DNA of 64,000 bases. Source: Lottia gigantea (Eukaryota > Mollusca > Gastropoda > Lottiidae). Positions 1 to 14,900 of this stretch are shown here, piece after piece; the first letter of the stretch is position 1, and every line of letters begins with the position of its first letter. The stretch covers positions 3,718,390 to 3,782,389 of the forward strand of contig NW_008709379.1 in assembly GCF_000327385.1 (NCBI RefSeq), given 5' to 3'. A program made the translations under genes and the position numbers. The notes beneath the pieces were generated by a model. The model did no database searches and was not told the DNA's origin. It was given only the letters and a program-made list of their open reading frames with translations.

Positions 1-2660
1 CAAATATTTATGACAGTTGTTAAATTCCTCATATATTTTGCAATAAATCATTGAATTACAAAGGTGAACATTAACACATGTATGGTATGCTATAAACATG
101 AACATGTATGTTCTTTGTGATAAACAAGTCATGTCCACATTCCTTAAATTGAAAAATATATTGATCATAAGGTCAAGATGTTCAACATCAAGATACAAAA
201 AATATACTCTCTTTGATCACAGGACTAAATTTTTCTACTTTACAGTTTTCAAACAGACAAAAAATAAATATTGCAAGCTTGAAAAGGTCAATTTCAGATA
301 CCTTTATCCCTTCTTAAAATTAGAATATGACTCCTATTTCCCCTATAATACAATGAACATGCCTTAGAAATTGAGACTGTCGTCACGTTTTTTCTCTCCT
401 GCAGTTATTACAGACAGCATTATAATCTAAAATCAAATGGTCTAGTAAAGCAAACATTAAGATTACAATATTCCTGTAAAAAACATTCATACAAAACTAT
501 TGGAAACAATGAAATGTTCTTTAGAAATGAAATAATACTCTATATTAATAAGGTTGACAACTATCAATGTAGTTTAAAAGAAGAATAGTATTTGATGTCA
601 ATATTATAACGGTATATTGTATGTAATATGATTAAAACAGATACCATGATTCATAAAGGGATTGTTTTATCATTAGGTTAAGTGTTAAATGATGTCACTT
701 CAGTTGGTAATGAAATGTATCTGATATCTATCTTAAAATCATGGTGACAAATGAATTCTTACTCATTTGATGTACTTTGATACATAATGGATGAGGTGTG
801 CCAACTAAGCAGTTTCATCATACCATAACTATTTTAATTCTTCAGACAATTTTTTAAAGACTGAAAATATATGAAGAGTTTTTATGTTAGAGAATACTTA
901 TTAGAGACAAAACAATCATGCATGGTTTGAATCCAAACTTTCTGAAAATGGGCTACTTTACTGAGGTAATGGTGTATAGATTGGTTTTAAGTATATCTTT
1001 TATCATGGTTTATTGCTTTATGCCATTACTATTTAAATAAATGATGAGGTTTTATTGTTAAGAATATTCATGGTACCTTGCATGGTTTGAATCCAAATTT
1101 TCTGAATATGGGTTACTTTACTGTGTATTTATGATTGGTTTTAAATCTTTTATTGTGGGTTATTTATACCGATCAATATTATTTCAGTAAGAAGTATTAT
1201 TCATAAGTACATGAATGACAATTTTTGTCTTATATCTTTGTATATTTCAGTCTATTGCTTCTTTTGGCAATTTGTATCTTAAAACTATCAAGCTAAATCT
1301 ACAGCATTGGGAATTGTATTGATTTTAGATGAGATCCCTTTAATTTTGAAAATATTCTGCTGAAATGAAATGTCAGTTACATGGCATGAAATGACTCAAA
1401 TTTGACATTTTCTAATGATTCTCTGATCACCAATAAAAAATGACGTCTGTTAATTTGTGGTTGTCCAAATGATTGGAGTAGTGATGTTTGGACAGGATAG
1501 GGTTATCACAGATGGTCAGAAGTTAAATCTAAACCAACATGTCAATCACTTATAGCAGTGGTATTAGTGGGACAAAAGACTGGTAAAATGGACAGACATG
1601 AGAGTGTGAAGCTGCTAATGGAACTTAGAGAATATTTGTTTCTGATGAGGTGCTATGTAACTTTCATTAGTTTACATTATGCAAGACCTAAACAAAAGTG
1701 ATAAACAGTTCAATGGAATATGTGCTTGAGTTTTACTTAGGTAAGGTCACTCAGTTTTGTTTGACAAATTTTGACCTCTTTTGTATCATATGGAGTGATT
1801 AACAAATTTGATAAATTGATTGGTAAAAGAACATAACCTAGGCGACATACGTTGGAACATACACTTGTTGAATGAAATATTTGTTGCTCTATTGGACAAG
1901 TAATTATCCTCAGATTTTCCAGCTTGATTCCCCCATTGTCAGTTAACAAAGAACTTTAACCATTTAATTGGGCAAAGCTTGTGTGCTATGGGGAATACCA
2001 GAAGACTTTGCTTACTGCATGTGTTTAGCCTCATTATCACAGTAAGCAGGATGTTAGGACAGAGAGAAAATTACAGCAAAAGCAATTCTTATTCATATTC
2101 CATGTGCTTGAAATACCAGTTATGTATACAAAACGTATATAAACTCATTGTTTTCTTATACAGACTTACTGTGACGAGGACTGACTACTATCAATCATAC
2201 CCAGCATTCTACCTTTGTATCCTCCTAAAACCAGGTTGGAACAATCCCAAAATAAGATTCAAGAGTTGTGCTAAAAACTGATCATAAAGACACCCACAGA
2301 CTACATTACCTTGTTTGCTTTTACTGCTTAATAACTTTCATGTAAAACTCAGTTTAATCTTGCATGTCAGTCTATTTGTTAACAACATTGTTTAATTATT
2401 ATGAAAGTAGTATTATCTGTAGTTTATTACATGTTGAGCTATAATAATGTATGATATGAGCTGTAATTATTTAAAAACATGCTATTAGACATGATATGGT
2501 TAGCTACAGGCTATAGCAATAGCTGAAGGTCTTGATATACTGGTTTTATCTGTACATGTAACTTGATGTTATCATGATATCACTACAGATTGAGATCTCA
2601 TCTCATTTTGTGACACATCTAGATGAGAGAAATTAAAAAAATTTTAAAATTCATTTTAAA

Positions 2661-2750
2661 ATCACTGTAGGCCTATTTGTATCATTATATAGGCCTACTT
2701 GTATCATTATATAGGCCTACTTGTATCCTACTTGTATCATTATATAGGCC
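2661..2750. repeat. Short tandem repeat, about 22-bp unit
   Basis: The unit TTGTATCATTATATAGGCCTA recurs about four times with small length changes. Each copy contains the palindrome TAGGCCTA. It is a small local array in non-coding sequence, with no sign of function. Confidence 0.75.
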
Positions 2751-5423
2751 TATTAATCTTTAATAACTTTCACATTGAGCTCCAGTTTGGGCTTCTAAAG
2801 ACAGGTAAAGTATTGTGGTGCGCAATTAGTGAAACTGAGCAGCATTATCCTATGTTTTTGGCAATTTACGGCTATTAAGCAATCAATTATAACTTAAGTA
2901 CATGAATATGAAAGATACCACAGTGGCTTTATATAAACTTTTTTTGATGAACACTAAATCAAAGTTTTCCATGTGAAAATTTTACACTCTTAAACTGATA
3001 CTGAATATTGGGAAAGAAATGATAAATTGATCTGCTGTTATAAAATGATAATAATTACATATTTAACTCTGAATTTTTACCTGACTAGAAAAAAAAAAAC
3101 AATTGATGAATCACTCATTAAATACAAAAAATAATCTTTTTGATTTTACTTTGCAACATATGACAAAAATAAAGTATTTCATTTAGTGTATTATGCCATG
3201 ATCAAAATATTGCCTATAATTTAAAAGAAAATCTATAATAGCTTTAGAGTTTAATTGTTTCCAAGTGGTTTAGAACTGGAATCCGAAGGCTGGAGAGGAA
3301 ACAAAGTGAAATAATTATAGACATCTTGACTACTTTTCTTACATGATCACATTACAAATTGATTCAACAATTTATATGATAATGAAAGCATTAAAATATT
3401 TATTAAGTCTTCACTTTGAACTTAATGTGTGTGTCTAGAAACTTTAATTTCATTTTGTCAGACATTTTATGGAAGGTTAAAGAAATCAATTCGAAATAAA
3501 TTTGACTTAAGGCAGGTAGGAAATTATACATCCTTTTTAAATACTTTCAACAGAATTGTTATGTGCATTGAGAAATGTTTGTGTCAATTTTGTTTTCAAC
3601 GAACATTTCTACTGCTATCTACTGGTGTTCAATTGACCAACAACATTCATTCTGCTCATTCAGAGTGTCTCATTCAACTCTTTGAGCTTTCAGTCAAACT
3701 TATATAAAACTTCATATACCCTGAACTCAAAGTAACATTACTTAATGTGCACACTTAATGTTATGTGACATCATTTGGTAATGGCTGCTACAGCATGATA
3801 TCTATACATTGTGTTTCTGTATTAGGATTATATGACAGGCAGAGTAGCAGCTATTGTTAATGGCAATATTTCAGAGTACCAGTACTAAACTTGTGTTGTT
3901 TTTTTTACCAATATTCATGCATTGAATAAGAACATATGGTATAGTGACCAGGTTTGAGGTTTTTCTTCCAAACCATCTGTCTTGTATAACAGTAAAAGAA
4001 GAGTTTTCTAATGAATTAAGGAGAAATTATCCAGAGAGTAGAAATAAGGTTGAAATGGTTAATTAACTTTTCTCACAATTTGATCTTACTAATTGAATTA
4101 GTGATTTAAGTTGTAATGGTGGTTTTCTTTCCACATTGACATGTTATTTGAACCTATTACTCATTATGATCAATATTCTATCTCCTGAACCTAGGTCAGG
4201 ATTTGATACAATGACCATATTAGTCTCTAGTCATACACCAGTGGGAGGTACTCCATTACTTGTTACCAATTTTACCTTTTTGAATAATGATTTTGAAGCT
4301 TACAGTGTTTCTGTACAACAAATGACATTTACACTGAATATTTAAATGTGAGTCAAACTTAATAACTTGGTTAGAGCAAGATTTATTGCTGAATATGTTA
4401 TATGTCTACTTAATATTCAGGGTGGATGCAATTTATCTTGAATATGAGACAAATTTCTTGAAAATGCAGTATTCTGACTTGGATTCTTCAAGAAAAGCTA
4501 TCTGCCTCTACAGGTCTGCCACATGCATATATTTACTGCTTGAGAGTGTTATAAAACTAATTATGTGTTTAGACATAGTGAAGGGGGGTAGATTTCATTT
4601 GGTCTCCAGCCATTTTGGGTTGACAGCTATCTGTAGCTAGTACAGGGGGAGCAAGTACGCAGGTACTCTGTATACAGAATGGCTAAAACATCAGACATCA
4701 TGATAAAGATATTGTTGAAGCTCTACCAAACCAGTATAATTCTCGGTGACTCCTGCAGGTTTTCTTGAAAGATTTTTTAAATATTGTTGAGAAATACTCA
4801 ATGAGAAATGTTGAAATTTGAAAAAAGGTTAATGGGACTAGTACTGTGATATAAAACAGTGTCTGGGATAAAAAGGGAAGAAATTTGACCTGATACGATG
4901 ATATTCATCTGTTTTCTATGCTGATTGTCTAATTTGCTATTTCAGTTGACTACAATCATGATGTCTGAACAAATTATCTTCTGAAACCATGACATTTTCC
5001 TCACGTTACCATATTATCCAATATTTCTAGTGTATTAATATAAATTGGTTACTCAGTAGTTTTTGCATTTTACTGAGAGATTTTTAATCAGCTATGAATA
5101 AGGAATTAGTTCATGTCTGCCAACGATAGACAAATTGACCTAAAAAATAATATCAAACCTATTGGGCAGTGAATTGAAACAAATTTTTTTACATATAAAA
5201 TATTGCAAATTGTCTGATAAGAAATATAGAAAATCATGGCCAATTTAGCTAATTTATACTTAAATGGCATGGGTTTTATCGAGTAGATAAGGCTTCAATA
5301 AGTATACTCTTTATCTAAATTATAGATTATGTTCAACTTGAAATATCTCTCTACAATTGATGCATGTGAAAATATTTGTTAATGGAAAATGTTTAACTGT
5401 ATATCTTAATACCTTCTGATTTT

Positions 5424-5650
5424 TCAACCCAGTTTCACCCTGTCAGTGATGCAGGTAGGACAATAACCAGAGGCCCCATGTGCTACAGGCTGTGCACGTT
5501 GACAGTTGGAAATAAAAAAAAGAGCTGGCTTATGTCTTTGTCCTGTCAAAATTTTCCTCATTGCACCCTGCATGGCGTTGCTCGTCTTCATTAGCCCACA
5601 TGGTGCAGAAAAGTAGGACATAAAACTCTATTCATTTCATTTCATTTAAC
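5424..5650. mobile_element. Probable decayed retroposon (SINE- or LINE-end-like) fragment
   Basis: This patch is clearly richer in G+C than its surroundings and ends in a short direct repeat of CATTT (ATTCATTTCATTTCATTT, about 5634-5650), the kind of pentamer tail many invertebrate SINEs and RTE-type LINEs carry. I see no clear RNA polymerase III boxes and cannot assign a family. The minus strand is open for 65 codons but shows no domain, so I do not call a gene. The alternative is a unique GC-rich patch. Confidence 0.35.
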
Positions 5651-8600
5651 TGTGTATTTAACTGCAAGTCAAACTGATGATTAAAACCCTCCTTCCCCAG
5701 CTTGCTATATTCGTTATGTTTGGTATAATAAGACTATATTAGTATATAAAAAAATCAGTACAAGCAAGACGATTCTGTCAATAAAAATTTTATCCAAAGA
5801 ATGGCAAAATTGGGAGTAACTGTAGTATTTTAGTAGTAGTATAACGTTTCCACAATCCAATTAAAGTACAGATTATAAATTTCTAAAGTTTGTAGATCTT
5901 TTGTATTTCAACTATACCCTTTATCATATTGCAACACCTATACAGCATTGCATTTGAATTGAACTCTTTTTGCTTATTTTACACTGTAGCCTACTATTTC
6001 TGCTTTATCACATTATGGAATTACATGTATTTGAATGCAATTAAAAGTAGTAATTCAAGGAAAGAAATACTCTGATGAGAAGACATGACTGGTAAATAGA
6101 AGCTACTGGAACTACATGTCAATGAAATGTATAATAAGGAGAGGATGTTGTAGAATAGTAACTAAGTCTATTTAAATCAGTTGCTCATGAAATACTTCTG
6201 TTTCCTGAAATACAGATTCTGTTTTTTTCCTTGTTTGAATCTGAGATCTTTCCACAAACTAAATCAATCAAATTGGAAGGCTCAAGATAAAGAAATTGTG
6301 TACATATTTGATCATGGGTTGTGATTAGGTTTTTACGAAAAAGAAATCCTGAACAGAATGTTTTTTGATCGGCAATTTTTTGTGGTTAATGCATTTTGAA
6401 TTAGTTGTAAAGTTGAACGATACATTTGGAATGATTAATCACTTCCTCTGATCACAATCTAATCCTATTCCCAATCATGTTTTCAGAAGATAAGATTCAC
6501 TTCTAATTTTCCAGTTCTGCCTCTTCATTACATGTTCTAATAATATAATAGTAAACCAGAGGCTCGGTAAAGTCAATATTGTGCTCTATAGATCTCTGCT
6601 TGTTTTTCTCTTGATCAACTAAATGACAAAATTAATTTGTAAGTATTGTATGTTCTTCAAAGGCATTTTCTGAATACATTCTAAAGAATTTGTCACAGAA
6701 TTGAAACTTAATGGATAACGTCCACCTAGGCAATGAAGTCATGATGTATTACTATGTTTAAAGCATATGCACCCAAAATATATTTATGCCTGTGTAAAAA
6801 TATATTGTCCTTATCTGCTTTTTATTGGTCCAATGAAGATCGCAACACCATGCAGTGTGCAATGAAGCACAGTTTACCATAACAGTGATATCAGTCTACT
6901 CTATGACAATTGATTTTTCAAAGATTTTCGGAAACTAACAGATACTGAAAAGACATGTTAAAATCTGATCCTCCTCCTTTAAATTAGTACATTCAGTACA
7001 TGTGAACTGATGTATTTAGAAGTGGGACTGCTGCTTAAACATATCAATTCTGTATCTATATGTTTTGCCTTCAAAGGGATTTTGTTGAATCTTCTTCTTG
7101 GCATTAAACAAGGTTTTTCCATCTTAATACCATTGATATGTCAATGTATTTGAAAACAAATTGATTTGGGAAGGTGTAATAGTGAAATTTTAATTGAAGT
7201 TTATTATTTTTCATGTGATGATTGAAATGTATTTTATTAAAGAAAATTATGGTTTGTTTGGAATTTTTAAAAAGTTATTAGAAATGTTTGGTTAAAAGTT
7301 TTTTTATTATCTATATCTAAGAGTCTCAAGTTCACTTAGTGCATTCTACTAAAATTGATTGGAAAATAAAGAATGCTGACTATTAATATTTTTGATTGAT
7401 TTTCATAGACACCATTCTTTGATTATTTTACAAATTGTTACATAATAGATGACTCCATTAGGTTAATTATTGTCATTTTATGTGCTGTAAAGAAATTTTC
7501 CTGAAATTAATTGAAACAAATATATCTTGCGAAGACAAATAGAGGGGCATGGGCCAATGAAGTGTCTCTAACTGGTCTGAAATCAGTGGCAGTACCAAAG
7601 TTTCCGAAATAAATGGAATTTTGGGTTCCAGAAGCATATTAGACTGTGAAAGGTAGTTTGATATGACAAAGGTTACTTAAATTGAAAACAGACCTTCTCA
7701 ACCTAATCTGGTGGTCCGAAGAATCCATAGATTAATATTATATCTAGTACAAAATATAATTCTGTTTTGTAGTAAGTCTATAATGTGTAAATAATGGTAT
7801 TAAATCTATGAAAGAAAGTGTAGATTAATTAGTCCCCGAGTGTTAATGCGTCAATTAGAAGTTCTGATTATATTCTATATACCATACTAAGTGATGCGAT
7901 TTGATGCTTGTATGATTCCTTCGTTGCGATTTCCATCAATACCAAGCAATCTAAAAGATAATGATTATCTCTAGTTGTACGATCAAATATAAAGAGCACC
8001 TTGTATTGATTAATGATCAATAATGCTCTCTTAATTGAAGGTTTGAAACAAACTTGATAAATAAATTAGAACGTACAAAAATAAGTTGTTTAATTAGAGA
8101 GACAGGCAAATCAAGTCAGAGTGTACTGGTAGATAGAAAATAAGATAACTGCTGATGAAGTGTAAAATTTACTGGGAAATATCAGATTACCACTAGTTAA
8201 TTAGGATTAGAAAAAATTTATTTATATGGTTTTCTATTGAGGTAATTTTTTCTTTTCCTTCAAGCTGGATATTACTGTTACAGATCTATGTTATCTGTTT
8301 CCTAATTTTGATGGTGTCATGCAGTCTTGACTTTAACAGTCCTTGTATTGGGGAATATCCTCTTGATGACTTGATGTCTTGAACGTGTTTTCAATTGAAA
8401 GATTTTGTTGATTTCTCACTACTGTTTAGTGTCATTTTAACACCAACATTTGCAAGAAAGCTTTTATATAGGACAATTTGGCAGCAGACAGAACTATGTA
8501 GCATGGGATGAGCTCATTATCTTAACTCTTCATGTTCATGTTCATGTACCAAGTCCCAAATATCTAGATCTCCAGCTCTTACAGCTGGTACAGATATATG

Positions 8601-11269
8601 ATATCACTGTCAAGCAATTAGTCATGTGAATTGCATCTGCAGTTGAACAAGCAAGTATCAAGAGCACTTGCAAAACATTTGTCAAGAGATCAAAGTTCTA
8701 AGCTTCCTAGATTGTTGTCACTTATTTTTCCTTGCCTAAATGACAACATTTTGTATTTGAAATTTAAACCCTGTATAAGAACCTTCTAGAATATTTTTTT
8801 AGATTTGAGTGGTGGTTAATAAGAGAAACCACTTATAACAAGTTTGGAGTAGAAGATATTCTAATGTCACTTACTGTACATTAAGTGTAATGGGGATGTT
8901 TTTTGTATGAGAATTCAGCTATTTTAAGTCTGAATAATATGATATGAGAATGTGACAGGATGTGATCTTATACACTTTACATTAGAGGTTTATCATCTGC
9001 TACTCTCAGGTTATGATGGTTTCAAGTTGTCTGTGTCTAAAAGGTGTTACTTTTGTTGGGTACTGTTGAATAGAAATTGTACTCACCAGTTGAGAGGAGG
9101 GCATTTCTATTTTAATATCTCTCTAAAAGATTTGAGCAGTTCATCAATAGGTACACTTAAATAATATATTTCGGTGAAGAATAATGTCAGATGGATGATT
9201 GAAGTATATCTTAGGAATGGTGCATCACTTTAATTAGGCTAATAAATAAAGACAATTTCATGCAATATGCAAAAAATAACAACCTGGCAGACATTGTCTT
9301 CAGTTTATTCTTTTTCGGTATACAATTGGTTAGAGATGGGGCATAGCCGATGGCACACCACCACCAATGTCTCAGTTTCAAATTCTCAAATTTTCAAATT
9401 CTGGTTCTCCTTGGAGTAACCACAGCCCAAAAATACTTCATGAGATACATGTAGACCTATCACTGCAGAGATAGCATAAGTTTATATGATTGTATTTAGT
9501 GGAGGCATGTAACTTTAGATTTAGTTTTCCTTCTGAAAAGTTAGCCTATAACCTTATTGTTTCCTGAAATGAGGATTTTGACATGAAATCAACAAGATCT
9601 TTTATAAGAGAAAGACATTAAACTGGTGTGTATTTGATACTCTATCTCTATAAGACATTAAATATTACATGGCTTTATAACACTATTATACAGATTCTCT
9701 GGTAAATCTCTAATGTTTTTGAAGTCTGTAAAATGCAATTTACTAAGATCAACATTTATTATATTTTTATAAAAGAATAAAGTGAAGCTTTACTAATGCT
9801 TTTGATATTAATAAAACTGGATTCCTTTATAAACCACAGAGGTTTAAAAAGATAGATTCACATTTTTAAAACATCATTGTTTTCTTAGGAAAGCTTAGAC
9901 TTCTGCAGAAGATTTGTTAATTGTTCATAGATTTGTAAGTGCAATTCTTTTTTTCGACAAAGGATTTTCTTAAATTCTTAAAATATAACACTTTTGGATT
10001 TTTATAAAATTCATTAGTTGCAATGAATGTATTGCCATTATGTTTTATTTTGAATTTTGAATTTCATTTTGCGGCTCAGATCTTTAGTACTTGGTTTTAT
10101 TTTTATGTATATGTAAAGACCATCTGTTAGTTTTTTAAAAGGTCAGAAACCCTTTAAAATGTGCTTTGTGCAACAAGGTTGAAACGTTAAGGATAAAATT
10201 ATTAGGTCCTGATGCATTATAATGGATATTTTTAATTAAAGATTGATACTATGATTTCATATTCACTTATAGACCTTCTACTTTAAAATTTTTCTTCTCA
10301 ATTTCATCTCCTTCAATTTTCCCCCACGAGGAAATTTGTTTATTTTAGATGAAGATATCCTTTGTCAATATTGAACCTTATGTGAAATGTCATATGTAAT
10401 TTCTTCAAGTAATCCTAAAAACTGTTGACAATTTCTACCAGTATCACCAAGATTTAAAAAGGTCAGAAAAGTAAATCAGTACATGTGAAATGCAGATAAA
10501 AAAAATTAGATTTTTATCTTCTGAAATTCAGTGTTTTTACAATGAAAATTTTGCATACACTGTGTATATTTCACAACATACAATATATAATAGTGCATAA
10601 TATTTGGTCTTTTGGCTTATATTCCTCTAAATAAATACATGTTTCAATGAACTGATTAATGTTTCCAGTAAGATTAAGATGAAGATATTCTAACAAAGAT
10701 ATTCTAACTGAATAAAACTTCAAAGTGTCGTCTGAATATCAGAGTTGATGATTCAGTTGACCTCTGAACAACAGTTTTTACAAAATCTGTTTTGCTTTTG
10801 AAAAGACTGATGATTTGTCAAGTAGAAAATACAAAAGGTTACAAAAACAACTTCAATCAGTAACTAAATACAGAATAGAATCACCATTTATATCTGTTAT
10901 TTTCAATGTACCATCAAATAAGAGCTCGCAGAAATCTGATTAAAAGAAAATGAAATTGTATTTATGTATGTTTTAGTGCAATAAGAACTAGCAATAAGAT
11001 TTAAATTTAGTAAGATAGATAGAGATAAAGATAAATGATGTCTGCAATTCTTCAGTTTTCTCATTTCAAGTCCATTCCAGATTTAATGATATTTTTGCTT
11101 CTCCTGAGAACTGAGGTTATTTCCATCTTCAATCAAAAGTTGAAAATTTCATAACCACTGACATTTCCATCTGTCTTGCTCGGATACAGGATGAAACATT
11201 ATATGTCTGTGGTGAGATGTATAAACTTTTTAATGATAAATTTACCAAAAGAGAGAGAGTTGTTGTGAT

Positions 11270-11960
11270 ATTTTAGATGATCAGGTCAAAGTGATGACAG
11301 TTTTAATAAATCACTGGCAGAGAGTTGTAGGTGATGTTATGACAGTATTATAAAATTGTCTGCAGATAGTTATTGAGATATATGCCAGATGATGAGAACA
11401 ATGTTGAGAAATCATCAGCACATGAGCATAGAGTTGTGGTTAATTTGAGAACATGACATCAAAGTAATGACAGATGTAATAAATTAGGTAAAGTGATGAC
11501 AGTATTATGAAATCACCGTCGTCGAGAGTTATGGTGATGTGACAGTCACCAAAAGGGAGTTGTTGTGATGTTGTCACCAACAGGTAGTTGTGGCGATGAT
11601 TCAGTCTCCAACAGGAAGTTTTTGTGATGTTTCAGTCACCAATAGGGAGTGGTTGTATTGTTTCAGTCACCAACAGGAAGTTGTGATGTTTCAGATGAAG
11701 AGGTCAAATTGATGACATTGTTATGAAATTGTCAGAGGAAAGTTGTGGTGATGTGCAAGTTGGAGATGGTTGAGATGAAGTTAAGGCAGTGTTCCCAAAA
11801 CCCCAGTGGAATTGGTTATGTTTAAGATGATGAGGTCAGAGTGATGACAGTGTTATGAAATAACCAGCAGAAATGGTTATTTTTGAGATGATGAGGTTGC
11901 CAGCAAAATTGGTTATCTGTCAGATGATGAGGTCAAAGTGATGACATTTTTGTGAAATCA
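11270..11960. repeat. Degenerate tandem repeats (two related motifs)
   Basis: Two motifs recur imperfectly. One is GATGAGGTCAAAGTGATGAC followed by a run like AGTGTTATGAAATCACCAG, seen about eight times at uneven spacing. The other, at about 11530-11690, is an array of roughly 30-35 bp resembling CACCAACAGGAAGTTGTGAT with TGTTTCAGT, about five copies. Divergence is high, so the array looks old. No coding frame runs through it. Confidence 0.6.
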
Positions 11961-14900
11961 CCAGAGACTGCACCAGATATCATATTTACTATAATTGACA
12001 TCTTAGAATATCTCATTTTCTTATTTGATTTTCTTATCTGATTTATTCCCATAGGATCTGCTACAGAACTTCTCTTCAAGATATGGAAAGTGAAGAAAAT
12101 CTTTCAGAAAGCTTCAACTTCTTTCATGTCATCATATTCATTTTGCTTACTGCTAGGACTAGTTTGCTATGTCCTTTTGAATTTCATATTCAAGATGTGT
12201 ATTTTTGGCATTAGTTGATCAAGCATTTGATGCCTCCTGCAAAAAGATATACAAATAGTAAAATCAGTAACATTTTAAGACTATATTCATTTCGATACTT
12301 TTCTATTTACTTTTGATTAAATATAAGATATCGTTTGATCTTTATTTATTAATTGATTGGATTGAAATATAATTTCTTTTACAAATATTTAATTGTTGAC
12401 ATGGTCTTTACATCAACATTCTATATTCAATACTCATTATTAAGTACAGTTCTTAATCAGGGTTATTCAAGGCATACAGTAACCAGGAGTTTGGCTTTAT
12501 CAGTTAAAACACAACTTCAACTCTTTATATCACTTTTCAGGGTGAAATTCTGACATGTTATTTGTATTAAATTAAATAAGAGCAATAATAATGTTCCTTT
12601 TCCAAATTATAAACATTACCATGTAGATGTTAAGAATGGCTTATTCCAGAAATCAATATCCCTTAAACATGACTAAAATAAAAAATCACCATTTTGAGTT
12701 GAAAATTGAAACCATGTTAAGGACTGAAAATCTTTTCAACTTCATAATGAGAATTTCTGATTCAATCCTGCAGAGTTGATGCTAAGCATGTTTTGAAGTG
12801 CAGGAAAATTAAGTTGAGCTAATGGCACGTCTTAAAGCTGGTGGTCAAAAGTTGACCATACACTTGATGTGCAGAGAATTAAATAATGTCTAATTCGAGG
12901 ACAAGAGATTCTTGATGTGTGATTGGATAAAAAGACAGGTCAAAGGTTCATATTTGTAAATATGACTAGACTTTGTGTTGATTGAAAACTTCCAGGAAGA
13001 AAAACAAATACTCAGATTTTCAGGAACTCATTAGGGAAAGTTTCAGTTAATGAATGATATTGAAAAAGATGTTTGTGTTTTTCTGTTGTACAAATATTTA
13101 AATCAGGTTCATGTCTAGTAACCTGACTGAATGAAGTTGCTGATTGTTAAAGGAGCACTGCCTCAAATTTCAGATTTGAACAGAAATTTTTAATTTATAT
13201 TTGAAGTTATTTGTTATATTTTTGGTGCTTTAAATAAACAGTGTGACATTAATGCAACTGTGTGATACTTTAACAACAATTCCACTGGCTAGATTGTAGG
13301 TTTTGGTTAATATGATGCTTATAGAATAGGTATTGTAGCCAGCGTCAGTTGTTGTTGTTCAACAAGAAGAGAGTTCATTATTATAATTTCTGTTGCAAGT
13401 CAGTTTAATAACTTTTTAGAAAATATTTTAGTGGAAATATCTGTTTTTAAGTAGGACAATACTGAAATAAAGGTTTGGAGCACATTTTCTGTTAAAGCTT
13501 TAAATAAATATTGATATAGGCCTATGTATCAATGAATCAAATTACATAAAAATATATTGTGTTAAATGATTATTTACAGCTGAGTCAATTTATCTTTCAC
13601 ACAATATCGTATCATTGACTAATTATGCACATATTTTGAACTTGTGCAATAAAATTAGCATATATCTCCTACTATAAAATATAAAGTAATGTTTGTCATC
13701 TCATCATGGTGTTCAGAAAATGCAATCTTGTACAGATAGTGATGTGATATTAACCTTCTATGAATGACATTTTTTCAGAGAAGTTGTAGACTGTTATTAA
13801 TCAAGCCTTACACTATTATAGTACATTATAATTATTATATTTCAGTATGATAACAGTATGATTGATAACAGTATTATTAATGACAGTATATCAATGGTAT
13901 AATTATAAATGAAGTCAATATGAAGTATATGGATATTAGATATCTCCTCATTTATCACCATTTTATTGCTACCACAATCTATGGTAAGTTCAAGGTTATT
14001 TCCTTTATAATTTATTAAATGTCCGTCTGTCTGCCTCCTAATCAAATTTTATTAGCACAATTTATATAAATATTTTCTGCCAGACATTTCACTGGTTACC
14101 TTTGAAATACTAATTTAAAGAGTAATAATTGAAGTGTCATCAGAATGTGGCTTGATTTTCAGAAAGGAATGGTCTTAAATTCTGGATATCTCTCACTACA
14201 GGAGACAGAAATTGTAGTGGAAAAAAAATTGAAATTTGCTGAAATTACTTGCCCCTATTTTGAATCTTGAATCTAACTGCCCCCTATTTGTACTCTTAGT
14301 GCCGATAGGCTGGATCGCCCTCTAACAACCTATTTTATTATTTACATGTAGACTCAATGTTCCAAGATTCAATCATTCTTTATGTATATAGCGTTCTCTT
14401 GAATTGAAAATAATATGTAGGTTCACAGAAATCATTACATTCTGCTCTCTAACACTGGATTTCTGTTGACAGCAAATAAACAAACTGCCAATGCATCATT
14501 TTGGCGTGCTGAAAATAAAACTTCCATCATGCCTATTTTCTTTCACTTTTTTCCTTTAAAAATAAAAAACTATCAAAATAGATCTTGCATTAAATATATT
14601 TAAACTAAAAACAAATTGGACAAGTTTTCTATACGTATTTTGTAAATTATTGCTTTCACTTAATAACAAGATTAACTTGCAATGCTTTTCACTCCACATT
14701 GTAAGATAAAAAATCATTTAAAATACATTACTTGAGATTTGTAGTTATATAAAATCACTCTATATTCTAATAGAAACTTTTAATTCAATCTCTTTACTTT
14801 AACATTCAGCTTTAATCCTGTAAACACCATGCACCATCAGGAATATTGGCATTAAACTAAAGTAGCTAGGAATTTAAATCTTCTTTATTGGATTTAACTG

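Noticed and set aside
403-588. An open stretch after a good acceptor (CTCTCCTGCAG), with a Cys pair and YQC reminiscent of an Ig domain, ending in a stop
   Set aside because: It lacks the Ig tryptophan and the D-x-G-x-Y-x-C pattern, ends in a stop without a domain border, and is no longer than expected by chance in AT-rich DNA.
12053-12217. An open stretch after a CCATAG acceptor encoding a hydrophobic segment (FCLLLGLVCYVLLNFIF)
   Set aside because: There is no family resemblance, and a T-rich frame gives hydrophobic residues by chance. It does not match a neuroglian exon.
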